DNA of 64,000 bases, from contig NC_087070.1 of assembly GCF_963678635.1 (NCBI RefSeq), positions 25,352,007-25,416,006 on the forward strand, read 5' to 3'. The translations under genes were made by a program, and so were the position numbers. This DNA is from Symsagittifera roscoffensis (taxonomy: Eukaryota; Xenacoelomorpha; Acoela; Convolutidae). Below, in pieces: positions 21,056 through 30,649 of the stretch; within the stretch, counting starts at the first letter, position 1; every line of letters starts with the position of its first letter. The notes below the pieces were generated by a model. The model saw nothing but the letters and a program-made list of their open reading frames with translations, was not told the DNA's origin and did not search any database.

Positions 21056-23338
21056 TCAGCCTATACTTAAGTAATATTTCTTATGTAGATACACTTGTAT
21101 GCTCGTATCAGAGAATATCACGTGTACAAGCGCGTACAATTCCCGAGGATGCAGTCTTCCTCTATTTGGATCGTACACTGGAAGCGAAAGCTCCTTCACG
21201 TCCATTTCCACAAGGAAGTCCCTCAGCCTCGTCAAAGACAAGACTAGGTTTTCTGGGTCCACGTGCTGCTTCTCTGTCGCCCTCGTTACCAAGAAGCATA
21301 AGTACTTTCCCGGTATCTGCGACACCGCCGGGGGTAAGGCTGCTACGCCCCCTATCCCTGGTCTTTGCTTCCAAAGGAATTCCACGTTTTTATATTCCCT
21401 CTTAAAATCTGCCGCTAGCGCCGTCCTAAAACTCATGTCTGCGGTGATAGCTACCGCACATGTTCTGTTTGTGAGTATGAAATCACTGTCTGTTAGTATT
21501 ATGTTACTAGAATATTCATTTGGTAAATTAAAATATGACTCAACTACCCTGCCTATGTCAGGTTTCTTAGGTTCTTCACCTGTTTCTGCTTCTAAGTTTC
21601 CTGTTTCTCTTGCTATTCTCAATTTTTTTATTATCAAGTTTTCAGTGTGGGTAAGTCCTACCCCCACTCCCCGGACAAAAATATCCATCGGCGTCCCCGT
21701 CGATCGCATACCGGGTATTAAGTCAAGATTAGAAGCTGGAATGAGAAGTTGTCCTTCCTGGGCAGCCCAGGAAGGATCATCTCGTTCGGTCATAATGTAT
21801 TTCGCGCTTTCGCGATCTACGTCTTGAATCGTAACGCTGGTCTTTTCAGGGTCTGATGTCATGTCGTTCAGCCACTCTAAGACACGCAGGTTCGTCAGGT
21901 CTTGTTCATTTGACTGCTGTTGCTCATCGTCGAACTCCACTTCGGGTTTCGACCAGTCGTCAACCCACTCATCGTTGTGATCATCGACTATGTCAATGTC
22001 CTGTGACACTGTTATTTCCTCTAAACCCACTACTTCCTCCACTATTTTCTTTAGATCTATCCTATCCACTACAAAGTCGTCACCGTAAGGATTGTATTTC
22101 TTTCTTAGTCTCGTCCCGTCTTTCTGACGAGTCTGCATCGTGAACGAAAGATCTGGTTCCATGTTCTTGGGAACCTCTGTCTGTTCGGAATCCCGCCAAT
22201 CTTCCTCTGCGTAGGGCAAGGTTTCATCGTCCGCTTCGATCTGTTCGTTTGGATCCAGGTCCAATGGTGTATCCGTACCTTCCTCTACGACTTCGTTTCC
22301 ATCGTTCTTCTCCCTGGTGCCTTTTTCATTGACCTCACAAGCAGGATCCATCATTAGATAATCCCCTTCTTCCATGTCTGCAGGTATACACCAGTCTTCT
22401 GTCGATGGATTGTGTGGCTTGATGTTCTCGTAGTGGGCGGCTCGGCCAGTACTCAGTCTATAGAAGCGTCCCTCTTGGTGCACCTCTGTAATCATGAAGG
22501 GTCCCCTCCACTTCTTCAGAAGCTTTTTTGTCCCTTTCGGTGGTATAACGTTCTGAAATACCCATACGTAGTCTCCCACCGAGTAAGCCTTTGCACCAGT
22601 TGCTTTCTTGTCGAATCTTTTCCTCTGCCTTGCCTGTGCCTGCTGAGTGTTTCGTCTACACAAGTCGTTCAACTCCTGTTGGCGTCTGATCACATCCCTC
22701 ACGTAGACCTGTGGGGATGTTTTCTTTCCCTCATACTCTGGGTAGAAGAATGTCAAAGGTAAAGACTTCTCGTGTCCCGTCAGCATCATGTGTGGACTGA
22801 CTCCAGTGGTGGAGTGTTGCGTGCTATTATAAGCTCCCATCACCTGTGGAAGGTATCTGTCCCAATCGGTCATGTACCTGGAACAATATACCCTCAGCAT
22901 CGACACTAACGTCCTATTCTGTCTTTCTACTAAGCCATTCGTCTGAGGGTGGTATGTCGTGGAGTGAGCCTGAGCGACTTGTGACCGTCTCATAAGCTCT
23001 TTCGTAAGCTCGCCTACGAAAGCAGTTCCATTGTCCGATTGAAACGTCATTGGACATCCGTGTCTTGCTATCCACGTATTGATCAGGTGGTCGCATGTCT
23101 CTTCCGCCGAGGCAGTTATGCAGGGCACGGCCTCTGCATACTTCGTGAAGTGATCTATCATGACCAAGACTTGGTTGTAACCGCTGTCTGTCATGCATAT
23201 CTTCTGGTGATCTATCTGCACCACCTCGTTGAATTCAGACGACTCAATTGATTGTAAAGGAAATCGCAACTTCCTAGGATCCTTGACCTGTTGGCATGAC
23301 AGACATGCTGTCACCCATTTCTCGCATGCCTTTTTCAT
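21056..23338 (-). CDS. pol: Pol of element B, part 2: integrase core, chromo-like region, acidic linker, macro-like domain
   Basis: 760 residues continuing Pol after the 1-base deletion. It opens with CLSCQQVK, the CC of the integrase zinc region. The integrase core has D43 (VQIDH), D102 (FQSDNG) and E138 (NGLVERQN), a DD35E triad. WRGPFMITEVHQEGRFY at about 277-293 is the usual post-core barrel. An acidic linker spans about 320-550. Residues about 611-755 (21074-21508) form an extra domain: ILTDSDFIL, AITADMSFRTALAADFK, PGIGGVAAL, YLCFLVTR, ELSLPVYDPNRGRL, and SIQVYLHKK at the end. This matches the strand/helix order of TARG1/OARD1-type macro domains. The family's catalytic Lys position reads Arg and its GCGLD loop is replaced, so binding without hydrolysis is possible. 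Confidence 0.88.
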   Translation of the reverse strand: MKKACEKWVTACLSCQQVKDPRKLRFPLQSIESSEFNEVVQIDHQKICMTDSGYNQVLVMIDHFTKYAEAVPCITASAEETCDHLINTWIARHGCPMTFQSDNGTAFVGELTKELMRRSQVAQAHSTTYHPQTNGLVERQNRTLVSMLRVYCSRYMTDWDRYLPQVMGAYNSTQHSTTGVSPHMMLTGHEKSLPLTFFYPEYEGKKTSPQVYVRDVIRRQQELNDLCRRNTQQAQARQRKRFDKKATGAKAYSVGDYVWVFQNVIPPKGTKKLLKKWRGPFMITEVHQEGRFYRLSTGRAAHYENIKPHNPSTEDWCIPADMEEGDYLMMDPACEVNEKGTREKNDGNEVVEEGTDTPLDLDPNEQIEADDETLPYAEEDWRDSEQTEVPKNMEPDLSFTMQTRQKDGTRLRKKYNPYGDDFVVDRIDLKKIVEEVVGLEEITVSQDIDIVDDHNDEWVDDWSKPEVEFDDEQQQSNEQDLTNLRVLEWLNDMTSDPEKTSVTIQDVDRESAKYIMTERDDPSWAAQEGQLLIPASNLDLIPGMRSTGTPMDIFVRGVGVGLTHTENLIIKKLRIARETGNLEAETGEEPKKPDIGRVVESYFNLPNEYSSNIILTDSDFILTNRTCAVAITADMSFRTALAADFKREYKNVEFLWKQRPGIGGVAALPPAVSQIPGKYLCFLVTRATEKQHVDPENLVLSLTRLRDFLVEMDVKELSLPVYDPNRGRLHPRELYALVHVIFSDTSIQVYLHKKYYLSIG

Positions 23339-26300
23339 CCCAGGCCACTCAAGCGCTTCAGGATCCTCTGATACACTTTGTCGATCCCTTGATGGCCCAT
23401 CTGATCATGCGACCTGAATAATAGTTCTGTCTGATAGAGTTGCGGCAACACTATCGCGTTATATTTGTATAAGACCTTGTCTTCTTCTCTTCTCCTGCAA
23501 GCCACGATCCCGTCCTTGTTCAGATATAACCTCCCCTCCTTCTGCATGAAGTATTGTCTCAGGATCCTATAGCTGTCTTCTTCCAGGTCACCTTTGTCAG
23601 GTGCACCGTTTTCTATCCACCTTTTTAGGTTACTTGTCATGCGATCATTTCTCTGCGCCCTTAGAAGGTCCGAGAGTCTGTATCTCGCCTTCAAGTACGT
23701 CTTCATGACTCTCATCTGACTGTTCAGCTCGTTGGGCTGATGTGTGTCTTCTTCCATCTTAACGCACCAAATCTTCGCCAACCGTTGTGTTTCTTGTTGA
23801 AACGGCTGAAGATCAGTCCTGACTACCTCTTTCTGCGGCAACAGGCTTATCGAACGTTTCGATACCGCTATCGTTTCTAAGTCATCCGCTGCGTTGTCAA
23901 AGACTCTTTCGCTTGGTATTAGGTAGCGATCACTGTCAGGATCCTGGTACACCTCTCTGTCCAGGTTTCTCGCCCGAGTTTCCACTAGTAGCGTGTGTAT
24001 CGCCAGTTCTGACAGTTTTGATCCCGAGGTCGAATCCTTGTCTGAATAGGTGTTCATTCTCGAGCTTTCTGACTTATCATCCGTCGAAGGTGTTGTGCTG
24101 GAGACTGCACGCTCCTCCAGATCATGTCCGTATTTCCTTCGCATCCATCTGAACTCCCCGGACAAAACTTTGTTCTCTAGGTCCTGTTTCTCATCAGGAA
24201 TTTTCTCGTCTATCTCGGACTCCCCGGACAAATTTCCTTGTCCCGGGTGTTGATCTTGTGATCGCTGGTTTTTCTCCTCATCCTTCTCCCCGGACAAATA
24301 GTCTTGCAGCAGATTTTGTTCTACCTCTTCACCCTCTTTTTCCCGGTCTACAAAGGTGACGGTTTTCTTTCGCTTGCTGCTCCCCTGTTCTTTCCGTCCG
24401 TAAGAAGTACTGGTTAAAATCTCTTGGGGTATTGAGGTTACTAGTTGCTGAACTATTGTCCTACAATCCCTCTTGTTCTCTTCGTGCTGTTGTCTGGACG
24501 GCATGATCTTCACTTTCTTACTGACTGTTAGCGATGCCACTGCTGCTGTCCACTCGGGGTCATCTCTGGTCACTTCTCTTTCTAACAATCCACCCAGCAT
24601 CCGCATTACTTGTGGAGTGACTTGCACCGTTTTATCCAATAATGAGAGGCTGTTTATATTCATGCGAGAGAGTTCTTGCTGGACCAGGTTCGAGCGCAGC
24701 AACAAATCTAAGGGGACTGGATCCTCCTTGGACAGGATCTTTATCTCAGCTGCTTTCTCTACAGGTAACTCAGGATGCCCTGGAATTGGATGTCCAGACT
24801 TATCCAACCATCTCGTTAAGGGAAGCGCTTCATAAGTTTCTTTGTCCAGAAACGAGAATCCCTCCTTTACTTCCGCCTGATTGGCCTGCTTCTGCTCCAA
24901 TCTTTCATAGAACTCAGTTTTCTTGCTGAGACTGTCAGCATTCTGATGTTTATCACGCATCCTATGTTCGATTATCATATGGTAGCCATCCAATCTGACT
25001 ATCCATCTACCAATATAACTCTGATCCATCGAGTAGGTCTTCAACCAGGATAACGCTCTGTTGTCCACGCGTAACTTGAAGGGAGCGCTCCCCAAGTATG
25101 CACGGTACTTTTCCACGAAGGTGACTACTGCAAACATTTCTGCTTTCGGTGCGCCATATTTCATCTCTGTGTCACTCAAGACCTTGCTGCCGTATGCAAT
25201 GGGACGGAGGACTGTTCTTCCGTTCCATTCTTGCTCTTGATGCAATATTCCTGAGATGGCCACCACCGATGCGTCTGTGTCAAGAACATACATGCTCTTT
25301 TCTGTAGGCATGCCCAGCACTGGCGCTTCGCACAGTTCCCGCTTTATGTTCTCGAAAGCAACTTGTGCCTCATCGTTCCATTCGAACTTTTTCCCTTTGT
25401 TGCGCATCAGCTTCTGCATCGGGTACACCTTGTCCGCGTATCCTTTTATGAATTCTCGGTAGTAATTGGCAAACCCTAGGAAGCTCATGAGCTGTGTGTC
25501 CGTTCTAGGAGCTTTCCATGTCAGCACAGCCTCTACTGCTTCTGGATCTGGCCTCACACCATGCCGGTCCACCATTCTTCCCAGGTACTTGATCGAATCC
25601 CTAAGGATTTCACATTTCGATGGTTTGCATTTCAAGCCTGCTCTTTTCATACATCCGAAGACCTCATCGAGCCGGTCAATGTGATCCTCTAGGGTCGGTG
25701 TCGCTATGACTACGTCATCCACGTAGCACATCAAGAGATTCCCGTACTTTTTGGTCACTCCTGTCAAAGCCTGAGCCATCAGCCTTTGAAAAGTTGCTGT
25801 TGCATTGCACAAGCCGAAGGGCATCCTCTTCCACTGGTACAACCCCAATTCGCACGCGAATCCGGTTTTCTCCCTGTCCTTCTTTCGCAGAGGAACCTGC
25901 CAGAAGGCAGAACCCAAGTCCAATGTGGTGAAGAACTTTGCATCACCAAGTTTGGATAGGCTCTCGTCTATTCGCGGTATCGGGTACGCATCTTTAATCG
26001 TTACCGCGTTCAAGTAACGAAAGTCGCAACAAAATCTAAGCTGCCCCCCTTTCTTTTTCGCCATTACTACTCCGCAAGCCCATGGTGATTTCGAGGGTTC
26101 TATCATGTCGTATTCAAGCAACATTTCTATTTCCGCTCGGCACGCTTCCGATTTATGTGGCGTCATTCGCCTTGCGCCTTCCCTATGGGGAACGGCGCCC
26201 TCTTCTAGTTCGATTTCGTGTTCGACGAAATTACAGCAACCGATGTCCGCCTTATGTTTTGAAAATACTTCGGCGTTCCGATCTAGGAGGTCCCGCAATT

Positions 26301-28329
26301 TTTCAAAATCTCCCTCACCTATTTTTCCTTTTAAATGTTCTATTTCTGGCAAAACCGGTTTGTCAGAATCTAGTTCATATGACGAGGGGCGTTCCGGAAA
26401 ATTCGAGCAGCTTGATAAGCCGTCGTCCGTTTCGGATTTCATTGAAAACAATTTATGAATAGATTTTAATTCATTAATTCTCTTTAAGATTTTATCTTTA
26501 TTTGCATGATAAGGACAGTCTTTCACACTATATTTCTTCAAGTTTTGTGTCTCTTCATAGTCGGTCCTCATCGGCAATGCGTAACCAAGCTTCTTTCCAC
26601 GCTGGATTGAAACCGTGGTGTCCAGTGTGTTCAACAACACACTGACACACAGTCCGTTTCGCGTTACCGAGAAGCTCCGGCCTAAAATCACCGAACTCTG
26701 ACTATTTGGATTCGGTACTAAGCAAACCTGTTTACTATCACTTAACGAATTTAAATTTCTCATTCTAAAAATCGCTACTACAGCTTGTCCTGGTTGTAAC
26801 TTTACCTTTCTATCCAAAAAAACTGGTACCTTATTTTCATCTGTTATTATCCTATTAATGGGCCTCTTAACATACTTTCGGTCCGGGTTTCTAATCCGTA
26901 TTAGACCGTTGTTCAAGTCAATCATCACGTCAAAATTCCTGACAAAATCTCTGCCCAAGATGAATTGGTCGGCGTCGTCCAGATTCTCTACCACCAGGAA
27001 GCTCATCCAAAGGTTCCGTCCTCCCATGTGAAGGACCGTCACCGGTGTTCTTCCGGCTACGTAGATAGCTCCTCGATTTGCAGCGGCTAGTCGGAGATTC
27101 GTAGGAATCAAGTCTTCCCGCGTGAAGCCCATTCTCTCCCAGGTTTTTATCGGCATCACACTCACCACCGCGCCTGTGTCCAGAAGCCCTGTGACTCTGA
27201 TTTTTGTTCCGTTGGTGTCAAGCAGGTGTGCTGTCACATCTGCTTCATATCCAATATGTACCGCGTCTTGTTCCATCATGGCGTCATGGCCTATCCTGCG
27301 GACTTTGAGTTCCTCTTCACCCAAATAGATCTGCCCCATTTGGTCATCATCTGTTGTTATGTAAGTCCTGGTGTAGATGCTGATTCCATCCACGTTCAGC
27401 ATTATTTGATACGGACCATAGACCTCCAAGTAGCGTCCATGAAGTTTCTTCATGCGAGGGCCACCCGTCGTTAGTAGTGCTCGCACAGCTCTCGACTCAG
27501 TGCGTGGCTCCACCTGCCTCAGATAATCTGCATATGTGTCCAAATGCATTAAAGTGAACTCTGATGGTTCACTCAAATTTCTTATTACCTGGTGTCCAGC
27601 CACTGAGATTATCGACTGTATCTTCTTTCCTTGCGGCGCCATGCCGAACCTCTTACCGGAGATCACTTTAAGTTTCATATCTAAACTGCTTGGTGTTTTC
27701 GTCTCCTCGAACTCCGTTGCCTCGAAGGTATTCAGTTGCTCCTGAAGCTTTTCATTTTCCAGTTCAAGTTTCACTTTTTGTTCGATCTCTTTCGTCACCA
27801 ATTCCTGCTGTACTCTATTTAGAGCATCCTTTGCGGCTGCCTTATAATCGATCTTGAAGTCATCGGCCGCAGTTGCTGGTTCCGGTTCACGTGCTTCTTC
27901 TGTTACTGCTTGCATTTTCTTTGCCGCCAGCTCTTGAGGTTTGTCCTTCCTGCGTGCCTCTGCTTCGCTCAAAAGTCGAGCCTTGCTTGCCTTCACTCCT
28001 GACAAAGCTTCTTCATGCCTTGGATGCTTGATGTCTGCCACTGCATCCCAGAATTGCGGACAATCTGATTTAAAATGACCTTCCAAGTTACAAAAGAAAC
28101 ACCTCGGGCCAAATTTTGCAATTACTCCTCTCATGAAACCCTCATGATCCAACTCTGACGCATCTTCGTCCTCGAGGCTAAAGCCTATTGCTTTCATGCC
28201 TTGTTTGTAAGCTGGGCATGCTGACACATGATGGTCTGTTGAACTGCAATTAGCGTCTCTTGTCCATATCATCCCTCTGTTTGTACCAATTGTTCCCTTG
28301 GTTTGCTGGTCCGTTGTTAAAATTGCCAT
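23335..28329 (-). CDS. pol: Pol of element B, part 1: nucleocapsid knuckle, protease, RT, RNase H, spacer, integrase zinc region
   Basis: 1,664 residues. A CCHC knuckle (C77, C80, H85, C90) follows a partial one (C28, H33, C38). A coiled coil spans about 165-205. The aspartic protease has LLDTGAVVSVMP at 382-393 and FILGRDF at 456-462. RT has RYLNAVTIKDAYPIPRID, TLDLGSAFWQ and CYVDDVVIA (YVDD at 869-872). RNase H has DTDASVVAISG at 1017-1027 and ADSLSKK at 1131-1137. A long spacer of about 450 residues with LSGE repeats leads to the integrase HHCC region (HDQMGHQGIDK). The frame then ends because one T is missing near 23353 relative to element A, and the protein continues in part 2. The Pol frame is open from about 28365, so Gag-Pol needs a +1 shift or an equivalent. 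Confidence 0.95.
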   Translation of the reverse strand: MAILTTDQQTKGTIGTNRGMIWTRDANCSSTDHHVSACPAYKQGMKAIGFSLEDEDASELDHEGFMRGVIAKFGPRCFFCNLEGHFKSDCPQFWDAVADIKHPRHEEALSGVKASKARLLSEAEARRKDKPQELAAKKMQAVTEEAREPEPATAADDFKIDYKAAAKDALNRVQQELVTKEIEQKVKLELENEKLQEQLNTFEATEFEETKTPSSLDMKLKVISGKRFGMAPQGKKIQSIISVAGHQVIRNLSEPSEFTLMHLDTYADYLRQVEPRTESRAVRALLTTGGPRMKKLHGRYLEVYGPYQIMLNVDGISIYTRTYITTDDDQMGQIYLGEEELKVRRIGHDAMMEQDAVHIGYEADVTAHLLDTNGTKIRVTGLLDTGAVVSVMPIKTWERMGFTREDLIPTNLRLAAANRGAIYVAGRTPVTVLHMGGRNLWMSFLVVENLDDADQFILGRDFVRNFDVMIDLNNGLIRIRNPDRKYVKRPINRIITDENKVPVFLDRKVKLQPGQAVVAIFRMRNLNSLSDSKQVCLVPNPNSQSSVILGRSFSVTRNGLCVSVLLNTLDTTVSIQRGKKLGYALPMRTDYEETQNLKKYSVKDCPYHANKDKILKRINELKSIHKLFSMKSETDDGLSSCSNFPERPSSYELDSDKPVLPEIEHLKGKIGEGDFEKLRDLLDRNAEVFSKHKADIGCCNFVEHEIELEEGAVPHREGARRMTPHKSEACRAEIEMLLEYDMIEPSKSPWACGVVMAKKKGGQLRFCCDFRYLNAVTIKDAYPIPRIDESLSKLGDAKFFTTLDLGSAFWQVPLRKKDREKTGFACELGLYQWKRMPFGLCNATATFQRLMAQALTGVTKKYGNLLMCYVDDVVIATPTLEDHIDRLDEVFGCMKRAGLKCKPSKCEILRDSIKYLGRMVDRHGVRPDPEAVEAVLTWKAPRTDTQLMSFLGFANYYREFIKGYADKVYPMQKLMRNKGKKFEWNDEAQVAFENIKRELCEAPVLGMPTEKSMYVLDTDASVVAISGILHQEQEWNGRTVLRPIAYGSKVLSDTEMKYGAPKAEMFAVVTFVEKYRAYLGSAPFKLRVDNRALSWLKTYSMDQSYIGRWIVRLDGYHMIIEHRMRDKHQNADSLSKKTEFYERLEQKQANQAEVKEGFSFLDKETYEALPLTRWLDKSGHPIPGHPELPVEKAAEIKILSKEDPVPLDLLLRSNLVQQELSRMNINSLSLLDKTVQVTPQVMRMLGGLLEREVTRDDPEWTAAVASLTVSKKVKIMPSRQQHEENKRDCRTIVQQLVTSIPQEILTSTSYGRKEQGSSKRKKTVTFVDREKEGEEVEQNLLQDYLSGEKDEEKNQRSQDQHPGQGNLSGESEIDEKIPDEKQDLENKVLSGEFRWMRRKYGHDLEERAVSSTTPSTDDKSESSRMNTYSDKDSTSGSKLSELAIHTLLVETRARNLDREVYQDPDSDRYLIPSERVFDNAADDLETIAVSKRSISLLPQKEVVRTDLQPFQQETQRLAKIWCVKMEEDTHQPNELNSQMRVMKTYLKARYRLSDLLRAQRNDRMTSNLKRWIENGAPDKGDLEEDSYRILRQYFMQKEGRLYLNKDGIVACRRREEDKVLYKYNAIVLPQLYQTELLFRSHDQMGHQGIDKVYQRILKRLSGLG

Positions 28330-30649
28330 AATTGTTCTTGTAATATCCAGATCTCGAAGGAGGTTTCAACAAAAGATACTCTTTTGATTTGAGCCTCAAC
28401 TCCTCCGGTGTTGGCGCATTAGTTGATAGTGGTGTGTAATGCGTTGCTAGCATCGTACGAAGTTCATCATTTTTCACACCATCGATGAATTTTGAGGCTA
28501 CGGCCAGGTTCATCCTTCGGTTTGACTCATCCGGTTGGCTGCGTCTTCTCAGCATTTCCAAATCATCGAGAAACTTGTCTATTGTTTCATCTTCTCGTTG
28601 CCTCCGTTTCTCGAAGCGCATCATCGCCTGGTGCCCCTGCACCCCTGATCCGAAACGGTTTAATAAGATTTCGAAGATTTTCTCAGCAGTGTCACGTTGA
28701 TACTGTTTCTTGGCCATGACACAGTTCAGGGCTGTCCCTTCTAAGTTGCTGGTGAGCGCGCTGCATTCCTGTCTCTCAGACAAGTCTTCTTCCTCGAAAT
28801 GCAGCTTCATTACCTCTATCCAGGTATCAATACAGCCATCAGTTTCGTCTTTGTAGCATCTTGGTTTCTTAAAGACTCTTCTGGACTTTTCACTGCGTTC
28901 ATTGGTTCTAGATAACCGCGTCAGGAATGTCTCCAAAGACCTGTTCAGGGGTTCAAATGCTGTGGCCATTGCCGTAGCATCCCTTGAGAGTCCCGCTTGA
29001 GTGTCCTCACACCTTGTCGAAGGCTCTGTGTGCGGTGCATCCCTGCAATCCGAATCACCTTGAGCGTTTCCCGCTTGGCCCATGTGACTCCTCCTCGGGC
29101 TTGTATGCCCCATGTTGCCAGAATCGCTTCTCCCAGTCGCATATGTGCTTTGCGTTGGTCGTTCGTTCGAGGTTTGTCTGTTCCCCGTTGAACTCGCTCT
29201 ACTGTTCGGGCCCCATGCTGTATTACCCCTTGTGGCATAGCCTGATGAACTGCCCCTGCCTCTAGTGGATCCATACGTCTTCCTCCTTTGATGTTCATTG
29301 AAGTTCACCCTCGGTTCCCTGCTGGGACCTCCCGAGTTCGGCTCTCCTTCTTTTGGTCCACTCTTGCTGCTTAGTAGCCCGTCCAACCTATCCATGATAG
29401 CCTGCGTTCGCCTCTCCATCATCGCGTCTATCTTTGTGTCAAGAGACCCAAGAGACTGCTCTTGCTGAATTCTTAACTTCTCCATGTCGGCTCTTAAGCG
29501 TAACTCCCTCTGTTCCGCTTCTCTTGTCATTCGCGACAAGTTCCTCGTCATATGTTCGTCCGTTCTTTCTTTCAAGCGTTTTTCGCTTCTGTCAACTTCT
29601 TGTCTGTTGCGGTTTATTTCTTCCCGCAGACTTTCTCTTTCAATGTGAACTGCTCTTTCTAGTTCACTCATCCTTATCGACATCTGCTCATTTTGTTCTC
29701 CTAAACTGCCCACTATGTTGTTTAAGGCTTCTTCTAGTGCTGCCCCGTTATCCACGAGTGGCGTCACTAGTGGCGGTGTAACCCTGTCGGAGCCAGGTAA
29801 CTTCGTGCTTGTCGAGATCCGGGCCTTGACTCTGTGCTTCAACGTCTTTTCATTATTTATTTCAGGATCCATTAACGCGTTGCCAAGCCCTCTGGTTCTA
29901 CTCTCTCCAGTTTGTGGCTCTGAACTTGTCCTAATCGCGAAGTCTTTTGACTGGCCTGGTGTGTTTGCCTCTTTGCTTATCGTTGTCACTACACCAAATT
30001 TGTCCATGGTTCCAGTCTCTCCTCCGACGTATGCCTCACTCTCCTGGATCGAACTATTGAGACTGACTTGAGATCCAAAGTCCCCTTGCTCCTCTTCATC
30101 CTCTTCCTCCTGGGACTCCCCATCGTTTCCTGCTCCTCCTCCCATGCTGAATGGAAAGATGTTTCCGAAGGTGTTCTTCATTCTTTCTGAGAACGATGAT
30201 GAGGTTGATTGTTTTCCAGTTCCGCCTGCCATCATAGTGTTGTCTGTCGGAGATCTTCTAGTCGCCGTTACTTCAGTTGAGATGTCGGACAGTTCCGACA
30301 TCTCCTCTCGATCCAATGTCCCGGTGGAAGTGGCAAAATCATGGCCTTGTTCTACCGGGGTTGATTCACTCGCCAGCCTTCTGCCTCTTCCTTCCAATCC
30401 ATTTACTCCCTGGTTGTCGTTCATGGTATGGTCCGTATTGACCTCCACTTCTAATAGTTCTCTTCGCTCTTCTGAGGTCTTCTGACTTCTCGTTTCAACC
30501 ATTCTGCCTGAAACCGTCCCCCTTTTGTCAGACCGGGATCGCTTGATCCAATCCACAAAAGGATCGGTCATCGTTTTTCTTTGCTTTTCAGGTATGAATT
30601 TCCTAGAGCTATTACCTCGTTTTGGTATCCTTGACTTGTCTAAACTCAT
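28250..30649 (-). CDS. gag: Gag of element B
   Basis: 799 residues. The first 300 residues are Ser/Thr/Glu-rich and look disordered, with an acidic run EEEDEEEQ. A long charged coiled coil follows at about 310-430. Arg/Gly/Ser-rich sequence at about 450-550 may bind RNA. The conserved part is about 597-745: DGCIDTWIEVMKLHF, LEGTALNCVMAKKQY, KIFEILLNRFG and ETIDKFLDDLEML. This is the Retrotrans_gag capsid pattern of Ty3/gypsy elements. The zinc knuckle is not in Gag but in the start of the overlapping Pol frame. Gag is expected to form the capsid and package element RNA. The Pol frame overlaps its 3' end by about 115 nt, offset +1. Confidence 0.9.
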   Translation of the reverse strand: MSLDKSRIPKRGNSSRKFIPEKQRKTMTDPFVDWIKRSRSDKRGTVSGRMVETRSQKTSEERRELLEVEVNTDHTMNDNQGVNGLEGRGRRLASESTPVEQGHDFATSTGTLDREEMSELSDISTEVTATRRSPTDNTMMAGGTGKQSTSSSFSERMKNTFGNIFPFSMGGGAGNDGESQEEEDEEEQGDFGSQVSLNSSIQESEAYVGGETGTMDKFGVVTTISKEANTPGQSKDFAIRTSSEPQTGESRTRGLGNALMDPEINNEKTLKHRVKARISTSTKLPGSDRVTPPLVTPLVDNGAALEEALNNIVGSLGEQNEQMSIRMSELERAVHIERESLREEINRNRQEVDRSEKRLKERTDEHMTRNLSRMTREAEQRELRLRADMEKLRIQQEQSLGSLDTKIDAMMERRTQAIMDRLDGLLSSKSGPKEGEPNSGGPSREPRVNFNEHQRRKTYGSTRGRGSSSGYATRGNTAWGPNSRASSTGNRQTSNERPTQSTYATGRSDSGNMGHTSPRRSHMGQAGNAQGDSDCRDAPHTEPSTRCEDTQAGLSRDATAMATAFEPLNRSLETFLTRLSRTNERSEKSRRVFKKPRCYKDETDGCIDTWIEVMKLHFEEEDLSERQECSALTSNLEGTALNCVMAKKQYQRDTAEKIFEILLNRFGSGVQGHQAMMRFEKRRQREDETIDKFLDDLEMLRRRSQPDESNRRMNLAVASKFIDGVKNDELRTMLATHYTPLSTNAPTPEELRLKSKEYLLLKPPSRSGYYKNNYGNFNNGPANQGNNWYKQRDDMDKRR

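Noticed and set aside
28984..30485. Long plus-strand frames opposite Gag and Pol of element B (for example 29434-29781 and 30144-30485)
   Set aside because: They are low-complexity mirror frames of a strongly coding minus strand (Gag with a capsid pattern). No recognisable domain.
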